In this document: one piece after another, positions 24,290 to 32,481 of the stretch
Numbering within the stretch: position 1 is the stretch's first letter
Layout of the letters: each line of letters begins with the position of its first letter
Assembly (NCBI GenBank): GCA_050998755.1
Contig: JBPCPW010000099.1
Span: forward strand, 31,095 to 95,094
Source of the DNA: JAXDLW01 sp050998755
Lineage (GTDB): Bacteria; Chloroflexota; Dormibacteria; DASZGP01
Length of the DNA: 64,000 bases
Direction: 5' to 3'
Position numbers and translations under genes: made by a program
The notes under the pieces: model-generated
What the model was told of the DNA's origin: nothing
The model's input: the letters and a program-made list of their open reading frames with translations, nothing else
Databases searched by the model: none

Positions 24290-25359
24290 CCACCGCTGCC
24301 GCCGCCGGGACCATGACCGGCGAGGAGCGCTTCCTGGCGGCGTGCCGCCGGGAGGAGGTTGACCGGACCCCGGTCTGGTTCATGCGGCAGGCTGGTCGTT
24401 GCCTGCAGGAGTACCGCGAACTGCGTCAGAAGTACGACATCCTCACCATGACCCGGACGCCGGAACTCTGCGCCCAGGTCACGATGATGCCGGTCAACAC
24501 CTTCGGGGTCGACGCGGCCGTCCTCTACGCCGACATCATGCTGCCCCTCGACGGTATGGGCGTCCCATTTTCAATTGACCCCGGGGTCGGCCCGATCATC
24601 CATCAGCCGGTGCGGACCGCGGCCCAGGTTGACGCGCTGCGCATCATCCCCGCGGAGGAGGCCACGCCACATCTATTCCAGACCATCCGGATGCTCGCCG
24701 GCGAGCTGGCGGGCAAGACCGCCCTGATCGGGTTCGCCGGGGCGCCTTTCACCGTCGCCTCGTACATGATCGAGGGTCGCCCGACCAAGGAGTTCGGCCG
24801 CTGCAAGGGCCTGATGTACAGCGAGCCGAAGACCTGGCACCGTTTGATGGAGACGCTCACCGAGGTCACCATCAGGTACCTGCGGGCCCAGGCCGAGGCC
24901 GGCGCCCAGGTGGTGCAGCTATTTGACAGCTGGGTCGGGGCGCTGGGCCGGCTGGAGTACGAAGAGTATGTCCTGCCCTACAGCCGGCGGATCTTCGAGG
25001 CCCTCCAGGGCACGGTTCCGACGATCCACTTCGGGACGTCCACCGCTCACCTGCTGGAGCAGATGGCTTCAGCCGGGAGCGACCTGATGAGCGTGGACTG
25101 GCGGATTCCTCTCGACGAGGCCTGGGCGCGCGCGGGCCACGACCGCGGCATCCAGGGCAACCTCGACCCGACCGTCATGATGGCACCATTCGAGGTGGTC
25201 GAACGCGAGGCTCGCAAGGTGCTCGACCGTGCCGGTGGGCGGCCGGGCCACATCTTCAACCTCGGGCACGGCGTCCTGGCGGACACGCCGTCCGACAACC
25301 TTGCCCGGCTTCGTGAGCTGGTGCACCAGGTGTCGGCGCGCGAGGCGGCGACGGCATGA
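24286..25359 (+). CDS. hemE: Uroporphyrinogen decarboxylase
   Basis: Converts uroporphyrinogen III to coproporphyrinogen III by removing four carboxyl groups, in the cytoplasm. The 357-residue protein has the N-terminal signature PVWFMRQAGRCL (Arg33-Gly36-Arg37 region), the catalytic Asp82 in YADIMLPLDGMG, and the C-terminal GHGVLADTP strand. Length and motifs are normal, apart from an N-terminal Ala-rich extension of about ten residues before GEERFLAACRR. It overlaps the preceding aminopeptidase by four bases and hemH by four bases (ATGA each), so all three are probably translated together. Haem genes earlier or later in the pathway are not in this window. Confidence 0.96.
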   Translation: MTTAAAAGTMTGEERFLAACRREEVDRTPVWFMRQAGRCLQEYRELRQKYDILTMTRTPELCAQVTMMPVNTFGVDAAVLYADIMLPLDGMGVPFSIDPGVGPIIHQPVRTAAQVDALRIIPAEEATPHLFQTIRMLAGELAGKTALIGFAGAPFTVASYMIEGRPTKEFGRCKGLMYSEPKTWHRLMETLTEVTIRYLRAQAEAGAQVVQLFDSWVGALGRLEYEEYVLPYSRRIFEALQGTVPTIHFGTSTAHLLEQMASAGSDLMSVDWRIPLDEAWARAGHDRGIQGNLDPTVMMAPFEVVEREARKVLDRAGGRPGHIFNLGHGVLADTPSDNLARLRELVHQVSAREAATA

Positions 25360-26312
25360 CGACCGGGCTGGTGCTGATGACCTATGGGTCGGCACAGACC
25401 GGCGACGAGGTCCCTGCGTACATGGCCAGCGTCCGCGGCGGACGGCCCGCCCCCGACGAATTGGTCGAGGAGTTCCGGCGGCGTTACGAGCTGATCGGCT
25501 TCTCCCCGCTGGTGCGCATAACCCAGGCTCAGGGACACGCGCTGCAGGAGTTGCTCGACGAGCGCGAGGGCCGGGGTGCCTACCGGACGGAGGTCGGCAT
25601 GCTCCATTCCGAACCGCGCATCGAGGCCGCGGTTCGGCGCCTAGCCGCGGCCCGCGTCGATCGCCTCATCGGCGTGGTCCTCTCCCCGCAGTGGTCACCG
25701 ATCATCATGGGCGGCTATACCCGGGCGTTTGAGGCCGCGGCCGAGGCTCACCTCCCCGGTATCCCGCGCCGGCTCGCAGGCCCCTGGCACGAGCTCCCGG
25801 AGTTTTTGGATTCCCTGGCGGGAAGGGTCAGGGAGGCGCTCGGCAGGTTCACGCCCGAGCAGCGTTCACAGCTGGCGATAATGCTCACCGCGCACAGCCT
25901 CCCGGAGTCGGTGGTGCAGCGGGAACCTGCCTACCTGGAGCAGATCATGACCACCGTCCGCGCCGTGGCAGACCGCTCCGGGCTGACTGAGGGCGAGTGG
26001 GAATTCGCCTACCAGAGCGCGGGCCACAGCCCTGAACCCTGGCTGACACCCGACCTCAAGGACCTCCTCCCGCGCCACCACGCGGCCGGCAAGACGGACG
26101 TGCTGGTGGTGCCCGTACAGTTCCTCGCGGACCACCTCGAAATACTCTTCGACATCGACATTGCCGCGAAAGAGGAGGCGGAGAGCGAAGGGCTGCGCTT
26201 CAACCGGATCGAACTCCTCAACACGTCACCGGGCTTCATCGCCGCGCTGGCCGCCGTGGTCCTGCGCGAACAACGCCTGCTCTCCGGCGCTGAGGCGGCC
26301 CTCACCAGCTGA
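25356..26312 (+). CDS. hemH: Ferrochelatase (coproporphyrin or protoporphyrin type)
   Basis: Inserts ferrous iron into a porphyrin. The 318-residue protein starts GLVLMTYGSAQTGDEV, contains the catalytic His in MLTAHSLPESV, and has the C-terminal EILFDIDIAAKEEAE region with conserved acidic residues. Monoderm bacteria usually use the coproporphyrin-dependent route (CpfC), so coproporphyrin III may be the actual substrate, but sequence alone does not separate the two. No [2Fe-2S] cysteine motif is seen at the C-terminus, unlike actinobacterial enzymes. It overlaps hemE by four bases and is the last gene of this operon; a 66-base gap follows. Confidence 0.94.
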   Translation: MTTGLVLMTYGSAQTGDEVPAYMASVRGGRPAPDELVEEFRRRYELIGFSPLVRITQAQGHALQELLDEREGRGAYRTEVGMLHSEPRIEAAVRRLAAARVDRLIGVVLSPQWSPIIMGGYTRAFEAAAEAHLPGIPRRLAGPWHELPEFLDSLAGRVREALGRFTPEQRSQLAIMLTAHSLPESVVQREPAYLEQIMTTVRAVADRSGLTEGEWEFAYQSAGHSPEPWLTPDLKDLLPRHHAAGKTDVLVVPVQFLADHLEILFDIDIAAKEEAESEGLRFNRIELLNTSPGFIAALAAVVLREQRLLSGAEAALTS

Positions 26313-26378
26313 GGATGAGGCGAGAGCTGCCGGGTTATCAGGAGGCACCAGGCGTGAGGCTGTCAATATCTGCGTACC

Positions 26379-26717
26379 ATGAATAGGCTGGCAGAGACGC
26401 CGAGGATCCGGTGCGAGGCCACGCCGAACGCCATCGACAAATCGACCATCGTGCGGTTGCCTGCGAAGGCCAGCGCCAAGCTGCCTTCGCGAGGGCAGGT
26501 GGCAGTACGCGGAAAAATCAATGGCCACGCTTTCAAGACGGTCCTTGAACCCGACGGTTCGCGAGGCCATTGGATGAGGGTTGACAGAGAACTGCAAAAG
26601 ACCGCTGGGGTGAGCGCGGGCGACACCGCGACGATCGAAATTGAGCCGATCACGGAGTGGCCGGAACCCGACCTTCCGAAGGATCTCGAGCCGTCTCCCG
26701 GGAGGTTTCGGCCGTAG
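26379..26717 (+). CDS. DUF1905-domain protein
   Basis: A 112-residue protein whose centre (residues ~35-95) matches the DUF1905 pattern: VAVRGKINGHAFKTVLEPDGS, HWMRVDRELQKTAG and GDTATIEIEPI. DUF1905 proteins form a small beta-barrel with no established biochemical role, often linked to YdeI-like proteins. The start ATG 26379 has CAATAT nine bases upstream as a possible -10 and no ribosome-binding site. The N-terminal 30 residues are not part of the domain. It lies between the haem operon and two convergent lipoproteins and has no clear partner. Confidence 0.72.
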   Translation: MNRLAETPRIRCEATPNAIDKSTIVRLPAKASAKLPSRGQVAVRGKINGHAFKTVLEPDGSRGHWMRVDRELQKTAGVSAGDTATIEIEPITEWPEPDLPKDLEPSPGRFRP

Positions 26718-26729
26718 CCGCCGGGCGCC

Positions 26730-27656
26730 CTACCAGCTGACGACCACCAGGGCGCCGGTGTCCACCAGGTGCCCATCGGCGAGGTGCAGGGCTGCTCCTC
26801 CGTAGACGGTCTGGACCTCAACCCACTGGGAGTCACGCGACCACGCAAACCCGGTGGCCAGGGCGGGCGCCGCGAGCGCCTGTGTACTGCCGGTTTCAAC
26901 TTCGAGCACCTTCCCCGCCCCCGCCTGGTCCAGGTAGGCGATCCTGGTGCCGTCGGGCGAGCCGCTGGCGGCACGCAGAATCTCCTGGGGGGCAACCTTG
27001 AGGGAGTGCAGTGCCTGGTGGTCCAGATCCAACAGCTGGAGCCCGGTGGCCGTGGACACCAGCTCCTGGTGGGGGCCAAGGGAGCCCATGGGGGATAGCC
27101 CGGTGATGGCAACAGACCGCTTGTGGCCGGCGAGGTCGTAGATGTCGATGCCGGCCACCGTGGGCTCAACCAGGCGTCCATCGAGCGTCCAGCTGCCGGC
27201 TGCGCCGGTCAGCGGGGTCAGCTGATGACCGGCAGCGTCGAGCATCACCCAGCGGTTGTCCACCAGGGCGGTGAGGGCGCGCCCGCGGTCCTCAACCTCG
27301 CCCAGGCTGCCGGTGGCCAGGCGATGGGCACAGCCGCCCAGGCTGCCGCGATAGATGAAGCTGGCCAGGCCGTGCCGGATGCTGAAGAAGAGCGAGGTGC
27401 CGGCCAGGCGGGGTGGGCTGAAGCCGTTGGCAAAACCCAGCCTCACCACGCGGCCGCCGGGGGAGCCCAGGAGGTACTCCGCGGGGCCGCCCGCCACATC
27501 GCGCAGGACGGCCAGCGGCGCCGGCCCGGGCGTGGTCGGAGCCACCGGAAGGCGCATCTCACAACCAGGCGAGGGGGTGGTGAGCGGGGCATTCGAGGCG
27601 ACTCCCGAGCAGGCCGGAACGAGCAGGCAGACGATCAGCGGAAGGATCGGCTTCAG
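26730..27656 (-). CDS. Secreted lipoprotein with beta-propeller-like repeats
   Basis: A 308-residue exported protein with a lipobox VPACSG near residue 16 after a short signal (LKPILPLIVCLLVPAC). The remainder has repeated short strands with Asp/Gly turns and a late WSRDSQWVEVQ, resembling TolB/WD40-type propeller proteins; no enzyme motif is seen. The proposed start is a CTG at 27656 that overlaps the upstream gene's TGA (CTGA), with GAGGAG six bases upstream. No ATG, GTG or TTG occurs in a suitable position, which makes this a possible non-canonical start. Codes for an extracellular protein coupled to the preceding lipoprotein. Confidence 0.6.
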   Translation of the reverse strand: MKPILPLIVCLLVPACSGVASNAPLTTPSPGCEMRLPVAPTTPGPAPLAVLRDVAGGPAEYLLGSPGGRVVRLGFANGFSPPRLAGTSLFFSIRHGLASFIYRGSLGGCAHRLATGSLGEVEDRGRALTALVDNRWVMLDAAGHQLTPLTGAAGSWTLDGRLVEPTVAGIDIYDLAGHKRSVAITGLSPMGSLGPHQELVSTATGLQLLDLDHQALHSLKVAPQEILRAASGSPDGTRIAYLDQAGAGKVLEVETGSTQALAAPALATGFAWSRDSQWVEVQTVYGGAALHLADGHLVDTGALVVVSW

Positions 27657-28219
27657 CCGAGGCTCCTCACGGTGTACTGCGTCAGCGTTCCGTGGTTGAA
27701 CACGGCGACCCCGTGCTGGAAGGATTCGCCGTAAAAGATCCTGATCGTCTCGGTTCCGGCGTTGGGAAATGCCTGGCGGAGAGGCGTATCGAGTGAGGCC
27801 AGGATGCGACGCTCGTGAGCATCGCCACCGGCAGCGAAGCTCTTGATCGCAGACCCGGACTCGGTCGCGATGATCACATCGACCTGGGTCACGGCCGCCG
27901 CGGCCTTGGCTGAAGCGGATGGGTCTGCGGGGTCGTATTTGCCCGCCAGGGTCGCCGGTGCCGTGCGGACGTAAACCTCCCAATACTGGCCCGTTTCATA
28001 CAGTTTGCGACCGAGCAGGACCGCCGTCTCGGCGGCGACGCGATTGGATCCCAGCCGGCCGTTGAAATCCGACAGGGGAACGTCCACCACCGCGGCCTTG
28101 GAAGGCGAAGGCGTCGGCGTCGCCTTCGCGCCGCCGGAACATGAGGCCAGGGCGGGGGCGGCCAGCGCCACGGTCGCGGCAACCGCCAGCCCGCGCATCC
28201 TCAGTGCCGTGATCACCAT
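27653..28219 (-). CDS. Lipoprotein of unknown function
   Basis: A 188-residue exported lipoprotein: signal peptide MRGLAVAATVALAAPALASC within the first 26 residues, with the lipobox LASC. A Thr/Pro/Ser spacer follows, then a compact domain rich in Val, Ala and Thr that includes VDVIIATESGSAIKSF and ETIRIFYGESFQHG. No known family is recognised. An internal ATG beginning MRGLAV would shorten the N-terminus by six residues. It is followed without gap by the propeller lipoprotein (4-base overlap), so the two are probably a coupled pair acting at the cell surface. The ABC-transporter binding protein lies 44 bases upstream on the same strand. Confidence 0.65.
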   Translation of the reverse strand: MVITALRMRGLAVAATVALAAPALASCSGGAKATPTPSPSKAAVVDVPLSDFNGRLGSNRVAAETAVLLGRKLYETGQYWEVYVRTAPATLAGKYDPADPSASAKAAAAVTQVDVIIATESGSAIKSFAAGGDAHERRILASLDTPLRQAFPNAGTETIRIFYGESFQHGVAVFNHGTLTQYTVRSLG

Positions 28220-28263
28220 CAGCTAACCCTGCCGAGGATACGCGGGGTCTCCCTCGCCGGCGC

Positions 28264-29529
28264 CTACTCCTGGTCGATGGGCGGCAGGCTCTTGGAGAGC
28301 GGGTCGTCCTGGACGGGCTTGAACTTCATGTCGATGAAGGTGTTGAAGATGATGTCGTCGTCCACGACGCCCTCGTGGTTGTCCTTCTTCCACCCGCGAT
28401 TGTCGCCGTTGGCGCTGCGGATCTGCACATCGTTCAGCGCGTTGATTATCTTTCCCCCTGTGGGGTCGACGGTCCCCGCCTTCTCGATAGCGGCCTTGAC
28501 CAGGTAGACCATGTCGTAGGTGAACACCTGCCAGTCAGGGGGCTGGACCACGTCTTTCTTATCTCTCGCCTTGACTCCGACGTGGTAATCCACCTCGCCG
28601 CCGTTGAGCTTCGCCGCCTCGTAAGCACCACGGAACTTGTTCCAAGCATCAGGGCCGCCCTCGGTGGTGATGCGGAAGGATGCGTAGGTGATCCCCTCCA
28701 CCCAATCCGGGTGGTCCGCAAGCTGGGTCCGAACGATGGGGTCCTCGGCGGTTGGTCCAGCGAACACCGCGGCTGACGCGCCGCCCTGCCGCAGTGACTT
28801 CACGAAAGCCGCAATGACCGGCGAGCGGGCCCAGACGATGACGCCGGTGGCGCCACTCTGTTTGACCTGCAGCGCCTGGGTCGGATAGTCGGCCGCGCTG
28901 GATGGAAGTTCCAGGTCCAGCGGCGTCAACTTCTGCTTCGCCAGGAGGCCGCTGAGCTGCGCGTCGCCGTCCTTGCCGTATTCGCTGTCATCGTGCACCA
29001 CGGCCAGCTTCAGGCCCTTGGGGACGATGTAGTTCACAAGCTTGCCGGCCACGGCGTCGTTGGGGGGCGCGATGCGGAACACCCCGGGACGCTTGTCGAC
29101 ATCGATCAGCGTGGTGTTGCCGTCGAAGTTGATCAGCAGGGGAATGCCTGCATCCCTGGCGGCCGCATAGGTGGCATCGGAGGTGTAGCCATCGTCAATG
29201 ATCGCGACAGCCTTCTCCGCGGCCGCCTTCTTCACGTTGTCCACGGCCGTCGACGGAGAGAGTCTGTTGTCCAGCGCCTGAAGGTTGATCCTGTACGTCT
29301 TCCCCCCGACCCTCACCCCGCCGGCGGCGTTGACCTGGTCGGCGGCCAGCTGCGCGCCCTGGCCGGTGATGTTGCCCAGCCACGGGAGCTTGCTGGACGG
29401 CTGGTTGAGAACGATGGTCACGTTGCCGTCGAATGTCGGGCCGGAGCCCGCGGGCTGTCCGCACCCCGCCGATACCGCGACCGCGGCAATTCCCAGGATG
29501 GTTGTGAGCGTCTTCCTGCCCTTTAACAC
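28264..29529 (-). CDS. Branched-chain-amino-acid-type ABC transporter substrate-binding lipoprotein
   Basis: A 421-residue periplasmic-binding-fold (Peripla_BP_6/LivK-like) protein. The N-terminal signal ends at lipobox VSAGC. The domain begins VTIVLNQPSSKLPWLGN, then GQGAQLAADQVNAAGGV, a family signature, and later LKLAVVHDDSEYGKDG and GVIVWARSP. It probably captures an amino acid or related ligand for the importer encoded divergently. The start is GTG 29529 preceded by GGGAGGGG. TAAGAT 27 bases upstream is a candidate -10, so this transcript would have a leader, unlike the divergent permease. The specific ligand is not known. Confidence 0.9.
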   Translation of the reverse strand: MLKGRKTLTTILGIAAVAVSAGCGQPAGSGPTFDGNVTIVLNQPSSKLPWLGNITGQGAQLAADQVNAAGGVRVGGKTYRINLQALDNRLSPSTAVDNVKKAAAEKAVAIIDDGYTSDATYAAARDAGIPLLINFDGNTTLIDVDKRPGVFRIAPPNDAVAGKLVNYIVPKGLKLAVVHDDSEYGKDGDAQLSGLLAKQKLTPLDLELPSSAADYPTQALQVKQSGATGVIVWARSPVIAAFVKSLRQGGASAAVFAGPTAEDPIVRTQLADHPDWVEGITYASFRITTEGGPDAWNKFRGAYEAAKLNGGEVDYHVGVKARDKKDVVQPPDWQVFTYDMVYLVKAAIEKAGTVDPTGGKIINALNDVQIRSANGDNRGWKKDNHEGVVDDDIIFNTFIDMKFKPVQDDPLSKSLPPIDQE

Positions 29530-29564
29530 CTGCCCCTCCCGTCGAACGCCAGATCTTAGCCGTC

Positions 29565-29570
29565 TACCAT
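29565..29570 (+). promoter_or_regulatory. Putative -10 element for leaderless permease gene
   Basis: TACCAT, eight bases before ATG 29579, in the divergent region between the importer's binding protein and permease genes. Confidence 0.5.
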
Positions 29571-29578
29571 CTCGGGTC

Positions 29579-30541
29579 ATGGGGCTCATCCTGCAGGCCG
29601 TGGTCGCGGGCCTTGCCGCTGGGGCGGTGTATGGGCTCATCGGCATCGGCTACGGACTGATCTACCGCATGAGCGGGGTGTTCAACTTCGCGCACGGCGA
29701 CCTTGTGACCGCAGGGATATTCGCCTTCCTACTGGTCCTCGGTGGCGGCGCGGCGGTGGCGGCGGGTGCCCTCAGCCCCGCGGCGACGGTGGCAGCAATC
29801 GCCATCGCCGTGGCCGTCACCACGGCCGCCGCGGTGTTAATCCAACGGGTGGCCGTGGCCCCGTTCATCGCCGTCACCGAGGGGGCCCGCACCGGGGTCC
29901 GCGGTGTCGGCTGGATCGCCGCAACGGTCGCGGCGGGGTTGCTCCTCCGGTCGCTGGTGGGGATCCGCTTTCAAGCCGAGAGTTACACCGTGCCCGAGAT
30001 CCTGCCGGTTGGCGGCATCGGTAACGACGGCCTGGTGGGCCTGCCCGGGGGCGGCGTCCTGCAGGTCAGATCCGTGGTCGTCCTGGCGATCGCCCTGGTG
30101 CTGGCGCTGTTCTTTGACCGCTGGCTGGCAGCGTCACGCACCGGACGGGCGATGCAGGCGGCGGCGCAGGATGCGGACGCGGCCCGCCTGTTGGGGATCT
30201 CGCCGGAGCGGCTCCGCCTGGTCGCCTGGGCGATCGCCGGGGTGCTGGCGGCCATCGCCGGGCTGCTGCTGGCACCGGCCAGGCCCATCACCCTCGACCT
30301 CGGTGTGGTCCTCGGGCTCAAGGGCACCGCGGCGGCGGTCCTGGGCCGTTTGGGTGACGCCCGAAGAATCATCGTGGCCGGCCTGCTCATCGGGGTTTTT
30401 GAGAGCGTGCTGACAACGCTCCCGCTTCCCGGCGTTGGCCCTCTGCCGGGGCTCCAGGATGTCGGGGCGCTGCTTCTCCTGGTGGTGGCGCTGGCGGCGC
30501 TCCCCGGGCTACTCGAGGACTCCCGCGAGGTGGTCGACTGA
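29579..30541 (+). CDS. Branched-chain-type ABC transporter permease (LivH-like)
   Basis: A 320-residue membrane permease of the BPD_transp_2 family. It begins LILQAVVAGLAAGAVYGLIGIGYGLIYR, then SGVFNFAHGDLVTAG, both typical of LivH. About eight hydrophobic segments are present, and the EAA-like cytoplasmic loop is AAAQDADAARLLGI. The start ATG 29579 follows TACCAT by eight bases. Its TGA overlaps a CTG that is a possible upstream start of the next gene. It forms the membrane channel with the LivM domain encoded next door; the binding protein is divergent. Confidence 0.9.
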   Translation: MGLILQAVVAGLAAGAVYGLIGIGYGLIYRMSGVFNFAHGDLVTAGIFAFLLVLGGGAAVAAGALSPAATVAAIAIAVAVTTAAAVLIQRVAVAPFIAVTEGARTGVRGVGWIAATVAAGLLLRSLVGIRFQAESYTVPEILPVGGIGNDGLVGLPGGGVLQVRSVVVLAIALVLALFFDRWLAASRTGRAMQAAAQDADAARLLGISPERLRLVAWAIAGVLAAIAGLLLAPARPITLDLGVVLGLKGTAAAVLGRLGDARRIIVAGLLIGVFESVLTTLPLPGVGPLPGLQDVGALLLLVVALAALPGLLEDSREVVD

Positions 30542-30594
30542 ATCCACTGGGGGCCTACGCGCGCGCCGTTTACGGCCCGGCCGCCCCGGGCGTC

Positions 30595-32481
30595 GTGCGC
30601 CAGGCGGGGACTGAATTCCGACGCTGGGCCACCGCCAACCGGCTGGCCTGGGTCGCGGGGGCCTGGATCGGGCTGATCGTGGTTATCGGGCTGACGACGA
30701 ATGCCAGCTTGACCAGCACCGCGGCGCGCGCGGTGTATCTCCTCCTGGCGGTGTACGCCCTCCACGTGCTGGCGAACGAGAGTGGGCAGCCGTCGTTGGG
30801 GCACGCCGCGTTTCTCGCTGTGGGGGCCTACGTCACGGCCGGCTTGCGCCTCCGCCTGGGTCTCGACGGGCTGCTGGCAACGGTGCTCGCGGCATTCCTC
30901 GGGGGAGCCGTCGGCTGGATCATGGGCTGGGGTGCAACCAGGTTGCGTCCGCCAATCCTGGCCTTGCTCACGTGGGCGTTTGGGTGGTTGGTGTACGTCG
31001 CCCTGGGGGCCTTCCCGAAGGTGACCGGCGGGGTATCGGGGCTCTCGCTGCACGCGCCGCTGGCGGTCCGCTGGGATGCCCTTGGTATCGATGTGCGGTT
31101 CAACGACTTCGCGCATCTGGTGCTCGGTTCGATGCTGCTGGCGCTGTTCCTCATCCTCTACCGCTCGGCGCAGGATTCAGCCGTCGGACGTGCCTGGGCG
31201 GCGCTGCGTGATAGCCGTACCCTGGCCTCCGCGCTGGGGCACGACGTGCCCGCCACCAGGCGCTGGACCTTTGCCATGTCAGCGGCCGTCGCCGCCGTCG
31301 CTGGGTCGCTGGGGGCGCAGCTGCTGCAGGTCGTCGACCCCACGCTGTACAGCCCGCTGCAATCCTTGAACCTGTTCGTCGCCGTCCTCATCGGTGCCCC
31401 GCTCGGCTTCCTTGGCCCGGTCATCGGGGCGCTGGTGGTCAGTGGGGCACCGCCCGCAGTGGACTACGCCAGCCAGGTCAGCGGTCTTACCCTCGGACCC
31501 GGACGGGAGCTGGCGGCCGCGGCCCTGATGGTTACAGCCCTGTGGTTCAGTGTGCGTCTGGAGCGGCGACGCCAAGCCCGAGGCCAACCAGGTTCACCAG
31601 GGGCGACGGGTGCCGGCACCGTAACCTTGCCGCTGTCACGGGGTGTGGCGAAACGACCGTCAAGCACCACGCCCCCGGTCCTGAGCGTGACCGGCCTGAC
31701 GGTCGACTTCGACGGTCTACGCGCGCTGGACAACGTGGAGATCGCGCTGGGTGGGGGCGCCATCAGTGGGCTTATCGGTCCCAACGGCTCGGGTAAGTCC
31801 ACCCTGCTGCGCTGCCTCTCTGGGACCATTCATGCCAACCGCGGAACGATCACCCTGCAGGGGCAGCGGATTGATGACCTCGGCGAGGCGGGTCGGGTCC
31901 AGGCCGGCATCGCGCGCACATTTCAGCGCACCGCGGTCATGCCCCACCTCACGGCCCGCGAACATGTCGAGGTTGGAATGCGCACCAGGTATCGCCACGC
32001 GACCACTCTGCAGGCGCTGCTCAAGTCTCCGGCCTATCGTGCCGAGGCCGCCGCCGGCCGCGAGGAGGCGCAAACACTGCTCGCGACCTTTGGGTTGGCC
32101 GGCGCGGCTGACGCTTTGCCTGACACGCTGTCGAGCGGCCGTCAGCGACTGCTGCAAATGGCGACATCAGCAGCCACCCGACCTCAAGTCCTGCTGCTCG
32201 ACGAGCCATCTGCCGGCATGAGCGCGGACGAACTTCACCTGCTCCGCCGGGCGCTGCGGACGCTAGCCAGCGAAGGCATGGCCATTCTGTTGATCGAGCA
32301 CAACATGAGGTTCCTCGCGGACATCGCGGGCCAGGTGACCGTCCTGGAAGGTGGCCGGGTCCTGGCCACAGGCACTTCGGCCCAGGTCACGCGAAACACG
32401 GAGGTGCGTCGCGCCTACCTGGGGGTCAATGCCGCGCCCAGGCCCAGGCCGCGTTCAACAGCACGAACCCGCCGAGGATGA
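30595..32481 (+). CDS. Fused LivM-type permease and LivG-type ATPase
   Basis: A 628-residue fusion. The N-terminal half (to about residue 320) is a LivM-like permease with roughly ten hydrophobic segments, including NESGQPSLGHAAFLAVGAYV and ALRDSRTLASALGHD. A linker of about 40 residues follows, then an ABC ATPase with Walker A GPNGSGKS at 395-402, a Q-loop near RTFQRTAV, a degenerate signature LSSGR at 512 and Walker B LLLDEPSAGMS. The ATPase resembles LivG. GTG 30595 is used; CTG 30538, overlapping the previous stop, would add 19 residues. No LivF-type second ATPase is found in the window. The 3' end overlaps the convergent gene by 56 bases. Confidence 0.9.
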   Translation: MRQAGTEFRRWATANRLAWVAGAWIGLIVVIGLTTNASLTSTAARAVYLLLAVYALHVLANESGQPSLGHAAFLAVGAYVTAGLRLRLGLDGLLATVLAAFLGGAVGWIMGWGATRLRPPILALLTWAFGWLVYVALGAFPKVTGGVSGLSLHAPLAVRWDALGIDVRFNDFAHLVLGSMLLALFLILYRSAQDSAVGRAWAALRDSRTLASALGHDVPATRRWTFAMSAAVAAVAGSLGAQLLQVVDPTLYSPLQSLNLFVAVLIGAPLGFLGPVIGALVVSGAPPAVDYASQVSGLTLGPGRELAAAALMVTALWFSVRLERRRQARGQPGSPGATGAGTVTLPLSRGVAKRPSSTTPPVLSVTGLTVDFDGLRALDNVEIALGGGAISGLIGPNGSGKSTLLRCLSGTIHANRGTITLQGQRIDDLGEAGRVQAGIARTFQRTAVMPHLTAREHVEVGMRTRYRHATTLQALLKSPAYRAEAAAGREEAQTLLATFGLAGAADALPDTLSSGRQRLLQMATSAATRPQVLLLDEPSAGMSADELHLLRRALRTLASEGMAILLIEHNMRFLADIAGQVTVLEGGRVLATGTSAQVTRNTEVRRAYLGVNAAPRPRPRSTARTRRG

